A stretch of 5,776 bases of DNA from Tardiphaga sp. (GTDB lineage Bacteria; Pseudomonadota; Alphaproteobacteria; Rhizobiales; Xanthobacteraceae), in contig JAQGJF010000139.1 of assembly GCA_028290765.1 (NCBI GenBank), positions 1 to 5,776 on the forward strand, given 5' to 3'. The notes under the pieces were generated by a model. The model was not told the DNA's origin. It worked only from the letters and a program-made list of their open reading frames with translations, and made no database searches. Each line of letters starts with the position of its first letter. The stretch's first letter is position 1. Both the position numbers and the translations under genes were made by a program. Shown piece after piece: positions 1 through 5,570 of the stretch.

Positions 1-286
1 TGCCGGAGCCGGCCTCCGCGAAACCCAGAAGCGGCACCGATTGCACGCTGCGCGCGCTGTCGTCGATGAATTGGACGAAGCTGCTGAGCCCGCTGCCGGT
101 GGCCGCGAGCGCCTTCGACACCGATTCGGTGGAGGGCCATCGTTCGCGGCCGTCGCTGGTGATGCGTTTGGATTTATTGAAGGTGGTGGGATCGAGGCCG
201 GACTTTTTTGCCAGGCCGGAAGGCGACAGGCCGGCACGCTCCGCCAGGCGATCCAGGGCCGTCCAAATCTGGTCGTGAGTCAGCAT
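1..286 (-). CDS. Helix-turn-helix, S24 (LexA/CI-like) transcriptional regulator, C-terminus cut by window edge
   Basis: Probable DNA-binding repressor. The first 95 residues are visible, starting MLTHDQIWTALDRLAERAGL. Residues 18-40 form a helix-turn-helix (GLSPSGLAKKSGLDPTTFNK), and residues 41-60 resemble the segment that follows the HTH in XRE-type repressors. A stretch at about 84-95 (VPLLGFAEAGSG) looks like the start of an S24 peptidase-like domain. In LexA and CI, self-cleavage occurs at an Ala-Gly bond, and Ala92-Gly93 is the equivalent candidate here. The catalytic Ser and Lys would lie beyond the left edge, so a working protease cannot be confirmed. The ATG at 286 is chosen because the conserved N-terminus begins there, although no strong Shine-Dalgarno sequence precedes it. 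The gene is divergent from the DUF952-pyrD pair. The family call is from recognition of the sequence; the target genes are unknown. Confidence 0.82.
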   Translation of the reverse strand, partial: MLTHDQIWTALDRLAERAGLSPSGLAKKSGLDPTTFNKSKRITSDGRERWPSTESVSKALAATGSGLSSFVQFIDDSARSVQSVPLLGFAEAGSG

Positions 287-350
287 GGTTTTCGCGCGCC
301 CCGTTGTCCCTTGATGCGGTCAAGGCACTTGCATCGGCGTTCAACTAGGA

Positions 351-380
351 ATTATTACCTTGTTGGTGCCGGTTCCGCAA
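351..380 (-). promoter_or_regulatory. Candidate sigma70-type promoter for the HTH/S24 regulator
   Basis: Read leftward, TTGCGG (375-380) is followed after 18 bases by AATAAT (351-356), which matches the -10 consensus at 5 of 6 positions. The -35 match is weak. The -10 lies in a small AT-rich island in otherwise GC-rich DNA, about 65 bases upstream of the regulator's ATG. It is a pattern match only, with no transcript evidence. Confidence 0.35.
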
Positions 381-390
381 TCCGGGATTG
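378..390. promoter_or_regulatory. Perfect 13-base dyad, possible operator
   Basis: CAATCC-G-GGATTG has perfect 6-base arms around a single central base. It overlaps the -35 of the candidate leftward promoter. Helix-turn-helix repressors often bind such a dyad in their own promoter, so autoregulation by the adjacent gene is a reasonable but untested inference. A second, imperfect dyad (AGGAATTATTACCT, 10 of 14 positions symmetric) covers the -10 at 347-360. Confidence 0.3.
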
Positions 391-406
391 TGCCGTCAGG
401 CCGCTC

Positions 407-435
407 TTGAAGTGCGTCGATGCCGCCGATACGGT
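407..435 (+). promoter_or_regulatory. Weak candidate promoter for DUF952-pyrD
   Basis: TTGAAG (407-412), 17 bases, then TACGGT (430-435). The -35 matches the consensus at 4 of 6 positions and the -10 at only 3 of 6. The position, about 90 bases upstream of the DUF952 start, is plausible. A promoter must lie somewhere in 287-524, but this match is marginal and another site could be the true one. Confidence 0.2.
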
Positions 436-509
436 CGATTCCAGAGCCGGAATGTCCGGGGAAACCTTCGGAATTCACCGCGAATTTCCAAAGGAACTCA
501 ATAACAAGC

Positions 510-515
510 AGGAAA
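510..515 (+). promoter_or_regulatory. Ribosome binding site that sets the DUF952 start
   Basis: AGGAAA ends 9 bases before the GTG at 525. It favours that GTG over the in-frame ATG at 420, whose extra 35 residues look like translated intergenic DNA rather than part of the DUF952 fold. Confidence 0.55.
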
Positions 516-524
516 TCCGGGCGG

Positions 525-869
525 GTGCGTACGATCTACAAAATCTGTCCTGCGTCGGCTTGGCGCGAAGCCGAACGGCAGGGGGTCTACCGGGGCAGCG
601 CCGACGATCTGCGCGACGGTTTCATCCATTTCTCCAGCGCCTCGCAGGTGGCGGAGACCGCGAAGAAGCATTTCTTCGGACAGACCGGCCTGTTCCTGAT
701 CGCAGTCGATGCCGACGCGCTCGGCGATGCGCTACGCTGGGAATTGTCGCGCGGCGACGAGCTGTTTCCACATCTGTACGGCGAACTCGATCTCGGCGCG
801 GTCACCGCCATCCTGGACCTGCGCGCGCGCTCCGATGGCAATCATGACATCCCGGAGCTGAAGCCGTGA
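525..869 (+). CDS. DUF952 family protein
   Basis: A 114-residue soluble protein of the DUF952 family, which has no firmly established function. With the GTG start it begins MRTIYKICPASAWREAERQG. The characteristic motifs are DGFIHFSS (residues 31-38) and FPHLYGELDL (81-90). The length is typical of the family. The GTG start is preferred because AGGAAA lies 9 bases upstream and because the family fold starts at the T-I-Y-K-I strand. From memory, DUF952 has been proposed to share the fold of ADP-ribosyltransferases and RNA 2'-phosphotransferases, with the conserved His (H35 here) in the NAD-binding position; treat that as a hypothesis. Its stop overlaps the pyrD start (GTGA), so the two genes are probably co-transcribed and coupled. 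It may have a housekeeping role, but no link to pyrimidine synthesis is shown. Confidence 0.85.
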   Translation: MRTIYKICPASAWREAERQGVYRGSADDLRDGFIHFSSASQVAETAKKHFFGQTGLFLIAVDADALGDALRWELSRGDELFPHLYGELDLGAVTAILDLRARSDGNHDIPELKP

Positions 870-1960
870 TCCGCGCCTTCGATACCTTCTCATTGCCGCT
901 GCTGCGCTGGTTCGATCCGGAGGACGCGCACCGTCTGGCGATCCAGGGTTTGCGCCTGCTGCCGCCGGTGCGGCCTCGGCCGGACGACCCCAAGCTTGCG
1001 GTGCGCGCCTTCGGCCTGAATTTTCCGAATCCCATCGGCATGGCCGCGGGCTTCGACAAGAATGCCGAAGTGCCGGACGCGGTGCTGCGGCTGGGTTTCG
1101 GCTTCGTCGAGATCGGAACGGTGACGCCGAAGCCGCAGGCCGGAAATCCGCGCCCGCGGCTGTTTCGGCTCGAGCGCGACGAAGCCATCATCAACCGGCT
1201 GGGATTCAACAATGACGGCGCCGAGCGGGTGCTGCGGCGGCTCGCGGCGCGCGCGCATCACGGCGGCATCATCGGTGTCAATGTCGGCGCCAACAAGGAT
1301 TCCCCCGACCGGGTCGCCGACTATGTGCGGCTGATCGAGACCTTTGCGCCGGTGGCGAGCTATTTCACCGTCAACGTGTCCTCTCCCAACACGCCGGGCC
1401 TGCGCAATCTGCAGCAGGCCGCGGCGCTGGATGATCTGCTGGCCAAGGTGATCGATGCGCGCGAGCGGGTCCGGCGCAATGCCGGCGATACGCCGGTGCT
1501 GCTCAAGATCGCGCCTGATTTGAGCCTGGCCGATCTCGACGACGTGGTTCATATCGCGCGCTCGCGAAGGGTCGACGGCATGATCGTCGCCAACACCACG
1601 CTGTCGCGCTTTCCGACCTTGCGCGAACAGGGGCGCACCAAAGAGCAGGGCGGGCTGTCCGGCCGGCCGCTGTTCCGGCTGTCGACGCGGATGGTGGCGG
1701 AAACCTATGTGCGCGCCGAGGGCGCGTTTCCGCTGATCGGTGCCGGCGGCGTCGACTCGGGCGGCGCGGCACTGACCAAGATCCGTGCCGGCGCCAGCCT
1801 GATCCAGCTTTATTCGTCGCTGGTCTACAAGGGGCTCGGCCTGGTCGACAGCATCAAGAGCGATCTGACCTCGACGCTGCTGCGCACCGGCCGCGATTCG
1901 CTGTCCGAAATCGTTGGCGCCGACGCGGCGACCATCACCGCGGAAGACTGGCCGGTATAG
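866..1960 (+). CDS. pyrD: Dihydroorotate dehydrogenase (quinone), class 2
   Basis: Oxidises dihydroorotate to orotate, the fourth step of de novo UMP synthesis. It uses FMN and passes electrons to membrane quinone. The 364 residues match the usual class 2 length. The N-terminal 45 residues correspond to the helical, membrane-associating extension that sets class 2 apart. The FMN/barrel motifs follow in order: NPIGMAAGFDKNAE (55-68, K65), EIGTVTPKPQAGNPRPRLFR (82-101), INRLGFNNDG (109-118), NVSSPNTPGLRNLQ (170-183), VLLKIAPDLS (211-220, K214), VANTTLSR (241-248), GGLSGRPLF (262-270) and IGAGGVDSGG (291-300). Ser173 aligns with the catalytic base Ser175 of E. coli PyrD; class 1 enzymes have Cys there. 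The start is GTG at 866, inside the DUF952 stop, with GGAG (854-857) 8 bases upstream. The 3' end overlaps the convergent MATE gene by 26 bases. Confidence 0.97.
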   Translation: MIRAFDTFSLPLLRWFDPEDAHRLAIQGLRLLPPVRPRPDDPKLAVRAFGLNFPNPIGMAAGFDKNAEVPDAVLRLGFGFVEIGTVTPKPQAGNPRPRLFRLERDEAIINRLGFNNDGAERVLRRLAARAHHGGIIGVNVGANKDSPDRVADYVRLIETFAPVASYFTVNVSSPNTPGLRNLQQAAALDDLLAKVIDARERVRRNAGDTPVLLKIAPDLSLADLDDVVHIARSRRVDGMIVANTTLSRFPTLREQGRTKEQGGLSGRPLFRLSTRMVAETYVRAEGAFPLIGAGGVDSGGAALTKIRAGASLIQLYSSLVYKGLGLVDSIKSDLTSTLLRTGRDSLSEIVGADAATITAEDWPV

Positions 1961-3287
1961 CCACCGCCGAGGGCTCCGGGAACGACTTCCGCAGCAGTGC
2001 CGGGTAGCGCAAGGCCTGCAAACCGCCTCGTGCGGCATAGAACACCAGCAGCGCGTCCCATAGTCCGGCATTGCCCAGGGATCGCAGTGCCAGCCACGCC
2101 CCGAAGAACATCACGAGCGACACGATCATCAGATTGCGCATATCGCGCGCCCAGGTGGCGCCGATATAGACCCCATCGAAGCCGAAAGCGAACACGGCGA
2201 GCGCCGGCGACAATATGACGAACAGCAGATAGTCGCGCGCAATGCGCCGGACCTCGGCGCTGGCGGTCATCATGTCGATCAGCATCGGGCCGAACAGCGC
2301 GAACACCGCGGTCACCACCAGCGCAAAGCCGAATCCCCAGCGCAGGACGAGCCTTACCGCGCCGGCAAATCCGTCTCTGTCGCGCGCGCCAAAGGCGCGG
2401 CCGCAGAGCTGTTCGGCGGCGTTGGCCAGGCCGTCGAGGAAAAAAGCGCTGATCAGCAGGAAATTGTTCAACACCGCGTTAGCGGCGAGGGTCAGATCGC
2501 CGGCGCGCGCGCCTTGCGCGGTGAAGAACAGGAAGGCCGTAATCAACGCGGCGGTGCGGATCATGATGTCGCGGTTGACCGCCAGCATGCGCATCAGCCT
2601 GGCCCGGTCGAACAGCATCGCGCGCGGCACCGAAAGACTTCCCTGCAACAGCCGAAGCGCGATGACGACGCCGATCAGTACCCCAGCCGTCTCGGCGATG
2701 ACGGCGGCGATCGCGGCCCCGGCGATGCCGGCGTCGAATACCAGCACCAGCAATATGGTTGCGGCCATGTTGATGAGGTTGATCGCGATTTGCACGCCCA
2801 GCGCCAGTCTGGCGCGCGCCTGGCCGATCAGCCAGCCGAGCACGACGTAATTCGCCAGCGCCAGTGGCGCGGACCAGATCCGGATCGTGAAATAGGTTCT
2901 GGCGGCGCGCGTGACGCCTTCGCTGCCGCCCATGGTGCCCAGCAGCAGCGCCGCGAGCGGCATCTGAAGGACGACGAGGCCGGAGCCGACCAGCGCCGCG
3001 ACGATAAATCCGCGCACCAGGATCGCGCGCAATTCCTGCGGCTCGCCGGCGCCGAGCGACTGCGCGGTAAAGGCGACCGTGCCCATGCGGAGGAAGGCGA
3101 ACAGCCAGAACAGGCAGTCGAACAGCACCGAGGCCATCGCGACGCCGCCGAGCAGCGCGGCATCGCCGAGCCGTCCGATCGCCGTGGTCGATACGATGCC
3201 GATCAGCGGCGTGGTCAGGTTGGCGACCATCGCCGGGCCGGCGATGGCGAAGACCTGCGCGGAGGTGATGCGGGAGGGGAGGCTCAA
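1935..3287 (-). CDS. MATE family efflux transporter, DinF type
   Basis: A 450-residue inner-membrane secondary transporter of the MATE family, expected to export organic cations or drugs using a Na+ or H+ gradient. The substrate is unknown. About 12 hydrophobic segments are spread over the whole length. DinF-subfamily signatures are visible: LTTPLIGIVSTTAIGRLG (24-41), RMGTVAFTAQSLGAG (67-81), LDGLANAAEQLCGRAFGARD (284-303) and FGFDGVYIGATWARDMRN (368-385). The start is TTG at 3287, without a clear Shine-Dalgarno sequence. It is chosen because the next in-frame ATG (residue 20) would remove part of the first membrane helix. It begins 22 bases after the stop of the DUF6460-like gene, so the two are probably co-transcribed. 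Its end overlaps the end of pyrD tail to tail. In E. coli, dinF is damage-inducible, but no GTTC-N7-GTTC alphaproteobacterial SOS box was seen nearby. Confidence 0.92.
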   Translation of the reverse strand: MSLPSRITSAQVFAIAGPAMVANLTTPLIGIVSTTAIGRLGDAALLGGVAMASVLFDCLFWLFAFLRMGTVAFTAQSLGAGEPQELRAILVRGFIVAALVGSGLVVLQMPLAALLLGTMGGSEGVTRAARTYFTIRIWSAPLALANYVVLGWLIGQARARLALGVQIAINLINMAATILLVLVFDAGIAGAAIAAVIAETAGVLIGVVIALRLLQGSLSVPRAMLFDRARLMRMLAVNRDIMIRTAALITAFLFFTAQGARAGDLTLAANAVLNNFLLISAFFLDGLANAAEQLCGRAFGARDRDGFAGAVRLVLRWGFGFALVVTAVFALFGPMLIDMMTASAEVRRIARDYLLFVILSPALAVFAFGFDGVYIGATWARDMRNLMIVSLVMFFGAWLALRSLGNAGLWDALLVFYAARGGLQALRYPALLRKSFPEPSAVAIPASLPR

Positions 3288-3309
3288 CGCACGGCTGCCC
3301 GGCAGGCTC

Positions 3310-3612
3310 TTACCTGCCGCGCGGCGCGCCGAAGATTCGCGACAGCACCCAGATCGGGATCACGATGACGGCGCCGAGCAGGAAATAGCGCCACAGCCCG
3401 TTGATGGCGTCGAAGCCGAGATCCCAGATCCGCTGCACCAGCAGTCGGATGCTGTTGACGATGTTCCAGGGATCGAAGCCGATGGCGGCGAGCACGACGC
3501 CGACCAGGATCGACAGCAGGATAAGGCGAAACGCCACCGCGAGCGGCGAGCCGCCGAGAAAGCGCGACAGGCCGTCATGGGTCGCCGGCAATTCCCTGGT
3601 GTCATTTGGCAT
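3310..3612 (-). CDS. Small two-helix membrane protein, DUF6460-like
   Basis: A 100-residue hypothetical membrane protein. It has an N-terminal polar region (1-20), a hydrophobic helix at about 24-45, a tryptophan-containing amphipathic stretch (DPWNIVNSIRLLVQRIWDLG, 47-66), a second hydrophobic helix at about 75-95, and a short basic tail (GAPRGR). The pattern, in particular GFDPWNIV and LWRYFLLGAVIVIPIW, resembles the small alphaproteobacterial family DUF6460, whose function is unknown. Three ATG codons stand in tandem at 3618-3610. The AGGAG directly abuts the first one, so the third (3612) has the best spacing and is used here. Starting at 3618 would add only two Met residues. The gene lies 74 bases downstream of the ligase and 22 bases upstream of the MATE gene, suggesting an operon with the transporter. 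Confidence 0.8.
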   Translation of the reverse strand: MPNDTRELPATHDGLSRFLGGSPLAVAFRLILLSILVGVVLAAIGFDPWNIVNSIRLLVQRIWDLGFDAINGLWRYFLLGAVIVIPIWVLSRIFGAPRGR

Positions 3613-3618
3613 CATCAT

Positions 3619-3623
3619 CTCCT
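3619..3623 (-). promoter_or_regulatory. Ribosome binding site before a triple ATG
   Basis: Read leftward, AGGAG is followed at once by ATGATGATG. The spacers to the three ATGs are 0, 3 and 6 bases. Only the last falls in the normal range, which is why the gene start is placed at 3612. Confidence 0.65.
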
Positions 3624-3625
3624 GA

Positions 3626-3639
3626 GGGTAAATTCACCC
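3626..3639. promoter_or_regulatory. Imperfect palindrome upstream of the DUF6460-like gene
   Basis: GGGTAAATTCACCC is symmetric at 12 of 14 positions. It sits 2 bases upstream of the AGGAG, in the 74-base gap after the ligase stop. It could be a regulator binding site or a weak hairpin in the leader. It is too short for a convincing rho-independent terminator and has no T-run after it. Confidence 0.3.
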
Positions 3640-3686
3640 GCTCATCTTACCCAGTCCTGCGCAAATGGGGAACCCGCCCGTCGGCG

Positions 3687-5570
3687 TCAATGGCCCGCGA
3701 TGGCCGTCGTCGTCATTGTGACGTCGGATTTCAGCATCCGCTCCAGCGTTTCCAGCCGATCGGCCTCGCGCGGCGGCTTGTCCCAGCGCAGCCGGTTGAT
3801 GCGTGGAAATCGCATGGCGACGCCGGATTTATGCCGCGGCGAGCGTTGCAGCCCTTCGAAGGCGACCTCCAGCACCAGCCCCTGGTCGGGTTCATGGACC
3901 ACGTGGCGGACCGGTCCGAATTTTTCCGTGGTGTTGCGGCGGACGAAGCGGTCGATCTGCAGCAGGTCCTCGTCGGTGAAACCGAAATAGGCCTTGCCAA
4001 CCGGCACCAACTGCTCGCCGCCGTCGCCCGAGGTCCAGACTCCGAACGTGTAGTCGGAATAATAGGACGAGCGCTTGCCGTGGCCGCGCTGCGCATACAT
4101 CAGCACGGCATCGATGATGTGCGGATCGCGCTTCCACTTCCACCACTGCCCCTTCGGGCGGCCCGGCAGATACAGCGCGTCGCGGCGCTTCAGCATCACG
4201 CCTTCGACCGCCTCGGAATCGTCACCCGCGCCGGCGCGGGCCGGATCGGCACGCGCCGCGGTCAGCGCCTCCCAGGAGTCGAAGGCGATGGTCGGCGAGA
4301 GGTCGATGCGCGGATCGTCGAGTCTGGCGACGAACGCCTGCAGCCGCGCCCGCCGCTCCTCGAACGGCAGGGTGCGCAGGTCGCTGTCGGCATCGCCCAG
4401 CAGGTCATAGGCACGCAGATGGATAGGATATTCCTTCATCAGCTTCGGCGTCACGCTTTTGCGGTTCAATCGTTGCTGCAGCACGTTGAACGATTGCACC
4501 CGGCCGTCGCGGACCACCAATAGTTCGCCGTCGATCGCACCGGGAAGCCGCAACGAAGGCGCGAGATCCGGAAAGCTTTTGGTGATGTCTTCGCCGGTGC
4601 GCGAGTATAGCCGCGCAACGAGGTTGTCGTTCTCGTCGCGGCCGCTCACCGCCTGAATGCGAATGCCGTCCCATTTCCATTCCGCGACAAAATCGGCGGC
4701 GTTGAGATTTTGGAAGTCGCCATCCTCGATCGCATGCGCCAGCATCACCGGCCGGAATGGCGCCGGATCGAGATTGACCGGCTTTTCCGCCCGGCCCTCG
4801 AGCCATGCGAACAACTCGCGATAGGGCGGCAAAAGTCCCGGCCACATCAGTTCGATGTCGTGCGGGTCCTTGTCGCCGAGCGCCGCGGCGGCGGTCTTGG
4901 CGAGCCGCGCCGAGACCCCGATCCGCATCGCGCCGGTGACGAGTTTCAACAGCGCCCAGCGCCCGGTCTCATCGAGCTCGTCGAGCCATCGCGTCAGCTG
5001 TTTTGGCAGTTCGAGTTTGCCGAGCGTATGAAGCGTGGTGACCACCTCGGTCAGCGTCGGCGGCGGTGGGTTGTTGTGGAGGTGGAGCGGGCGCCTGTCG
5101 TCATCGGCGCCGTGCTCGCGATACCCCCCTCCCTGGCCCTCCCCCACAAGGGGGGAGGGAACAGAAAGAGTTGTTGTCGCGGCTGAGTCTGATTTTCGTT
5201 TTGAGCGCTGCTCCGAAGTCCGCGTGGCTCCCTCCCCCCTTGTGGGGGAGGGTTGGGGAGGGGGGTAACCCGGCAACGAAGCCTCTCGATCGAATGCCCG
5301 CTTCGGCCACATCAGCGCGACCGTTTCGGAAAGGTCACCGACGTAATCATACGACAGTGCGAACAGCACCGGGTCGGTGCGCGAAGCGATCAAATCGCGG
5401 ATGAGGCCGGCCTTGGCGTATTTGAACGACAGCGCGCCGGTCAGCGCCGCCAGCGCGTAGCCGCGATCGGGATCCTCGACATCGCGAAAGTAGCCGGTGA
5501 TCAGCCGCAGCTTGTTGTTGCGGCCGGGCTCGTAGGCCAGGCGATCGAGCAATTGCGCGAAGCGGTTCAT
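3687..5570 (-). CDS. ATP-dependent DNA ligase (ligase/exonuclease/helicase repair cluster type) carrying a 48-residue palindromic insert
   Basis: Seals DNA nicks by the ATP-dependent ligase-AMP mechanism. It resembles the bacterial family annotated as cisplatin-damage-response ligase. It has 627 residues. The N-terminal DNA-binding domain covers about 1-260. In the nucleotidyltransferase domain, motif I is EWKWDGIR (297-304, AMP-accepting Lys299), with SRTGED (323-328), motif III AIDGELLV (345-352), motif IV EGVMLKR (456-462) and motif V WWKWKR (476-481). An OB-fold follows, ending with the motif VI-like RFPRINRLRWDK (587-598). All key residues are present. The ATG at 5570 is chosen because the conserved N-terminus MNRFAQLLDRLAYEPGRNNK begins there, with GAGGA just upstream. 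The frame remains open upstream, but that part is antisense-like sequence of the exonuclease gene. The start overlaps the exonuclease stop (ATGA). Residues 103-150 (PPPQPSPTRGEG to GEGQGGGY) are encoded by an inserted palindromic repeat, in a linker flanked by low-complexity sequence. Confidence 0.95.
   Translation of the reverse strand: MNRFAQLLDRLAYEPGRNNKLRLITGYFRDVEDPDRGYALAALTGALSFKYAKAGLIRDLIASRTDPVLFALSYDYVGDLSETVALMWPKRAFDREASLPGYPPPQPSPTRGEGATRTSEQRSKRKSDSAATTTLSVPSPLVGEGQGGGYREHGADDDRRPLHLHNNPPPPTLTEVVTTLHTLGKLELPKQLTRWLDELDETGRWALLKLVTGAMRIGVSARLAKTAAAALGDKDPHDIELMWPGLLPPYRELFAWLEGRAEKPVNLDPAPFRPVMLAHAIEDGDFQNLNAADFVAEWKWDGIRIQAVSGRDENDNLVARLYSRTGEDITKSFPDLAPSLRLPGAIDGELLVVRDGRVQSFNVLQQRLNRKSVTPKLMKEYPIHLRAYDLLGDADSDLRTLPFEERRARLQAFVARLDDPRIDLSPTIAFDSWEALTAARADPARAGAGDDSEAVEGVMLKRRDALYLPGRPKGQWWKWKRDPHIIDAVLMYAQRGHGKRSSYYSDYTFGVWTSGDGGEQLVPVGKAYFGFTDEDLLQIDRFVRRNTTEKFGPVRHVVHEPDQGLVLEVAFEGLQRSPRHKSGVAMRFPRINRLRWDKPPREADRLETLERMLKSDVTMTTTAIAGH
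5122..5160 (+). repeat. Left arm of the 39-base inverted repeat
   Basis: Starts TACCCCCCTCCCTGG and ends GGGGGGAGGGA. It is complementary to 5229-5267 except at three adjacent positions near the outer third (CTGG against the reverse complement's CCAA). On the ligase strand it encodes the PSPLVGEGQGGG part of the insert. Confidence 0.9.
5229..5267 (-). repeat. Right arm of the 39-base inverted repeat
   Basis: Starts TCCCTCCCCCC and ends GGGGAGGGGGGTA. On the ligase strand it encodes PPPQPSPTRGEG. Both arms yield a P-S-P-x-x-G-E-G peptide because each contains the same internal hairpin read in the same phase. Confidence 0.9.

Larger units (their letters stand above)
5122..5267. mobile_element. 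Palindromic MITE-like repeat inserted in frame in the ligase gene
   Basis: Two 39-base arms in inverted orientation (5122-5160 and 5229-5267) match at 36 of 39 positions and enclose a 68-base centre. Each arm has its own smaller hairpin, CCCTCCCCC-ACAA-GGGGGGAGGG. Both ends are TA, as expected if the element inserted at a TA dinucleotide and duplicated it. Removing 144 bases (element plus one TA) restores a continuous ligase frame with the same Tyr codon family (TAC/TAT) at the junction. On the ligase strand all three frames are free of stops. No transposase is encoded. C-rich palindromes of this type recur in alphaproteobacterial genomes (from memory, not checked). The presence of a repeat is certain from sequence; mobility is inference. 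Confidence 0.8.

Noticed and set aside
420..524. Upstream ATG extension of the DUF952 protein
   Set aside because: The extra 35 residues do not resemble the family, while a good ribosome binding site precedes the GTG at 525.
41..847. Open frame across the divergent intergenic region on the plus strand
   Set aside because: It is antisense to the HTH gene, out of frame with the DUF952 gene and of low-quality composition. The two recognised genes explain the region.
890..2071. Long open frame (393 codons) on the minus strand opposite pyrD
   Set aside because: It is antisense to a clearly recognised, complete pyrD. Its composition (Arg, His, Gln and Ala-rich) is typical of a shadow frame in GC-rich DNA, and no protein motif is visible.
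2286..3125. Repeated GAAC-type half sites considered as a damage-response (GTTC-N7-GTTC) box
   Set aside because: The spacings found are 5 bases rather than 7, and the sites are inside the MATE coding region rather than at a promoter.
2514..3368. Long open frame (284 codons) on the plus strand opposite the MATE gene
   Set aside because: The product is highly charged, rich in Arg, Asp, Gln and His, with no domain. The opposite strand encodes a convincing 12-helix transporter.
4467..4496. 8-base inverted repeat (CAATCGTT, 14-base spacer, AACGATTG)
   Set aside because: It lies within the conserved ligase segment FNVLQQRLNRK and has no regulatory context. It is most likely a codon coincidence.
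5122..5267. The inverted repeat as a rho-independent terminator or an IS end
   Set aside because: It is inside an intact open frame, has a 68-base centre and no T-run, and no transposase sequence is present.
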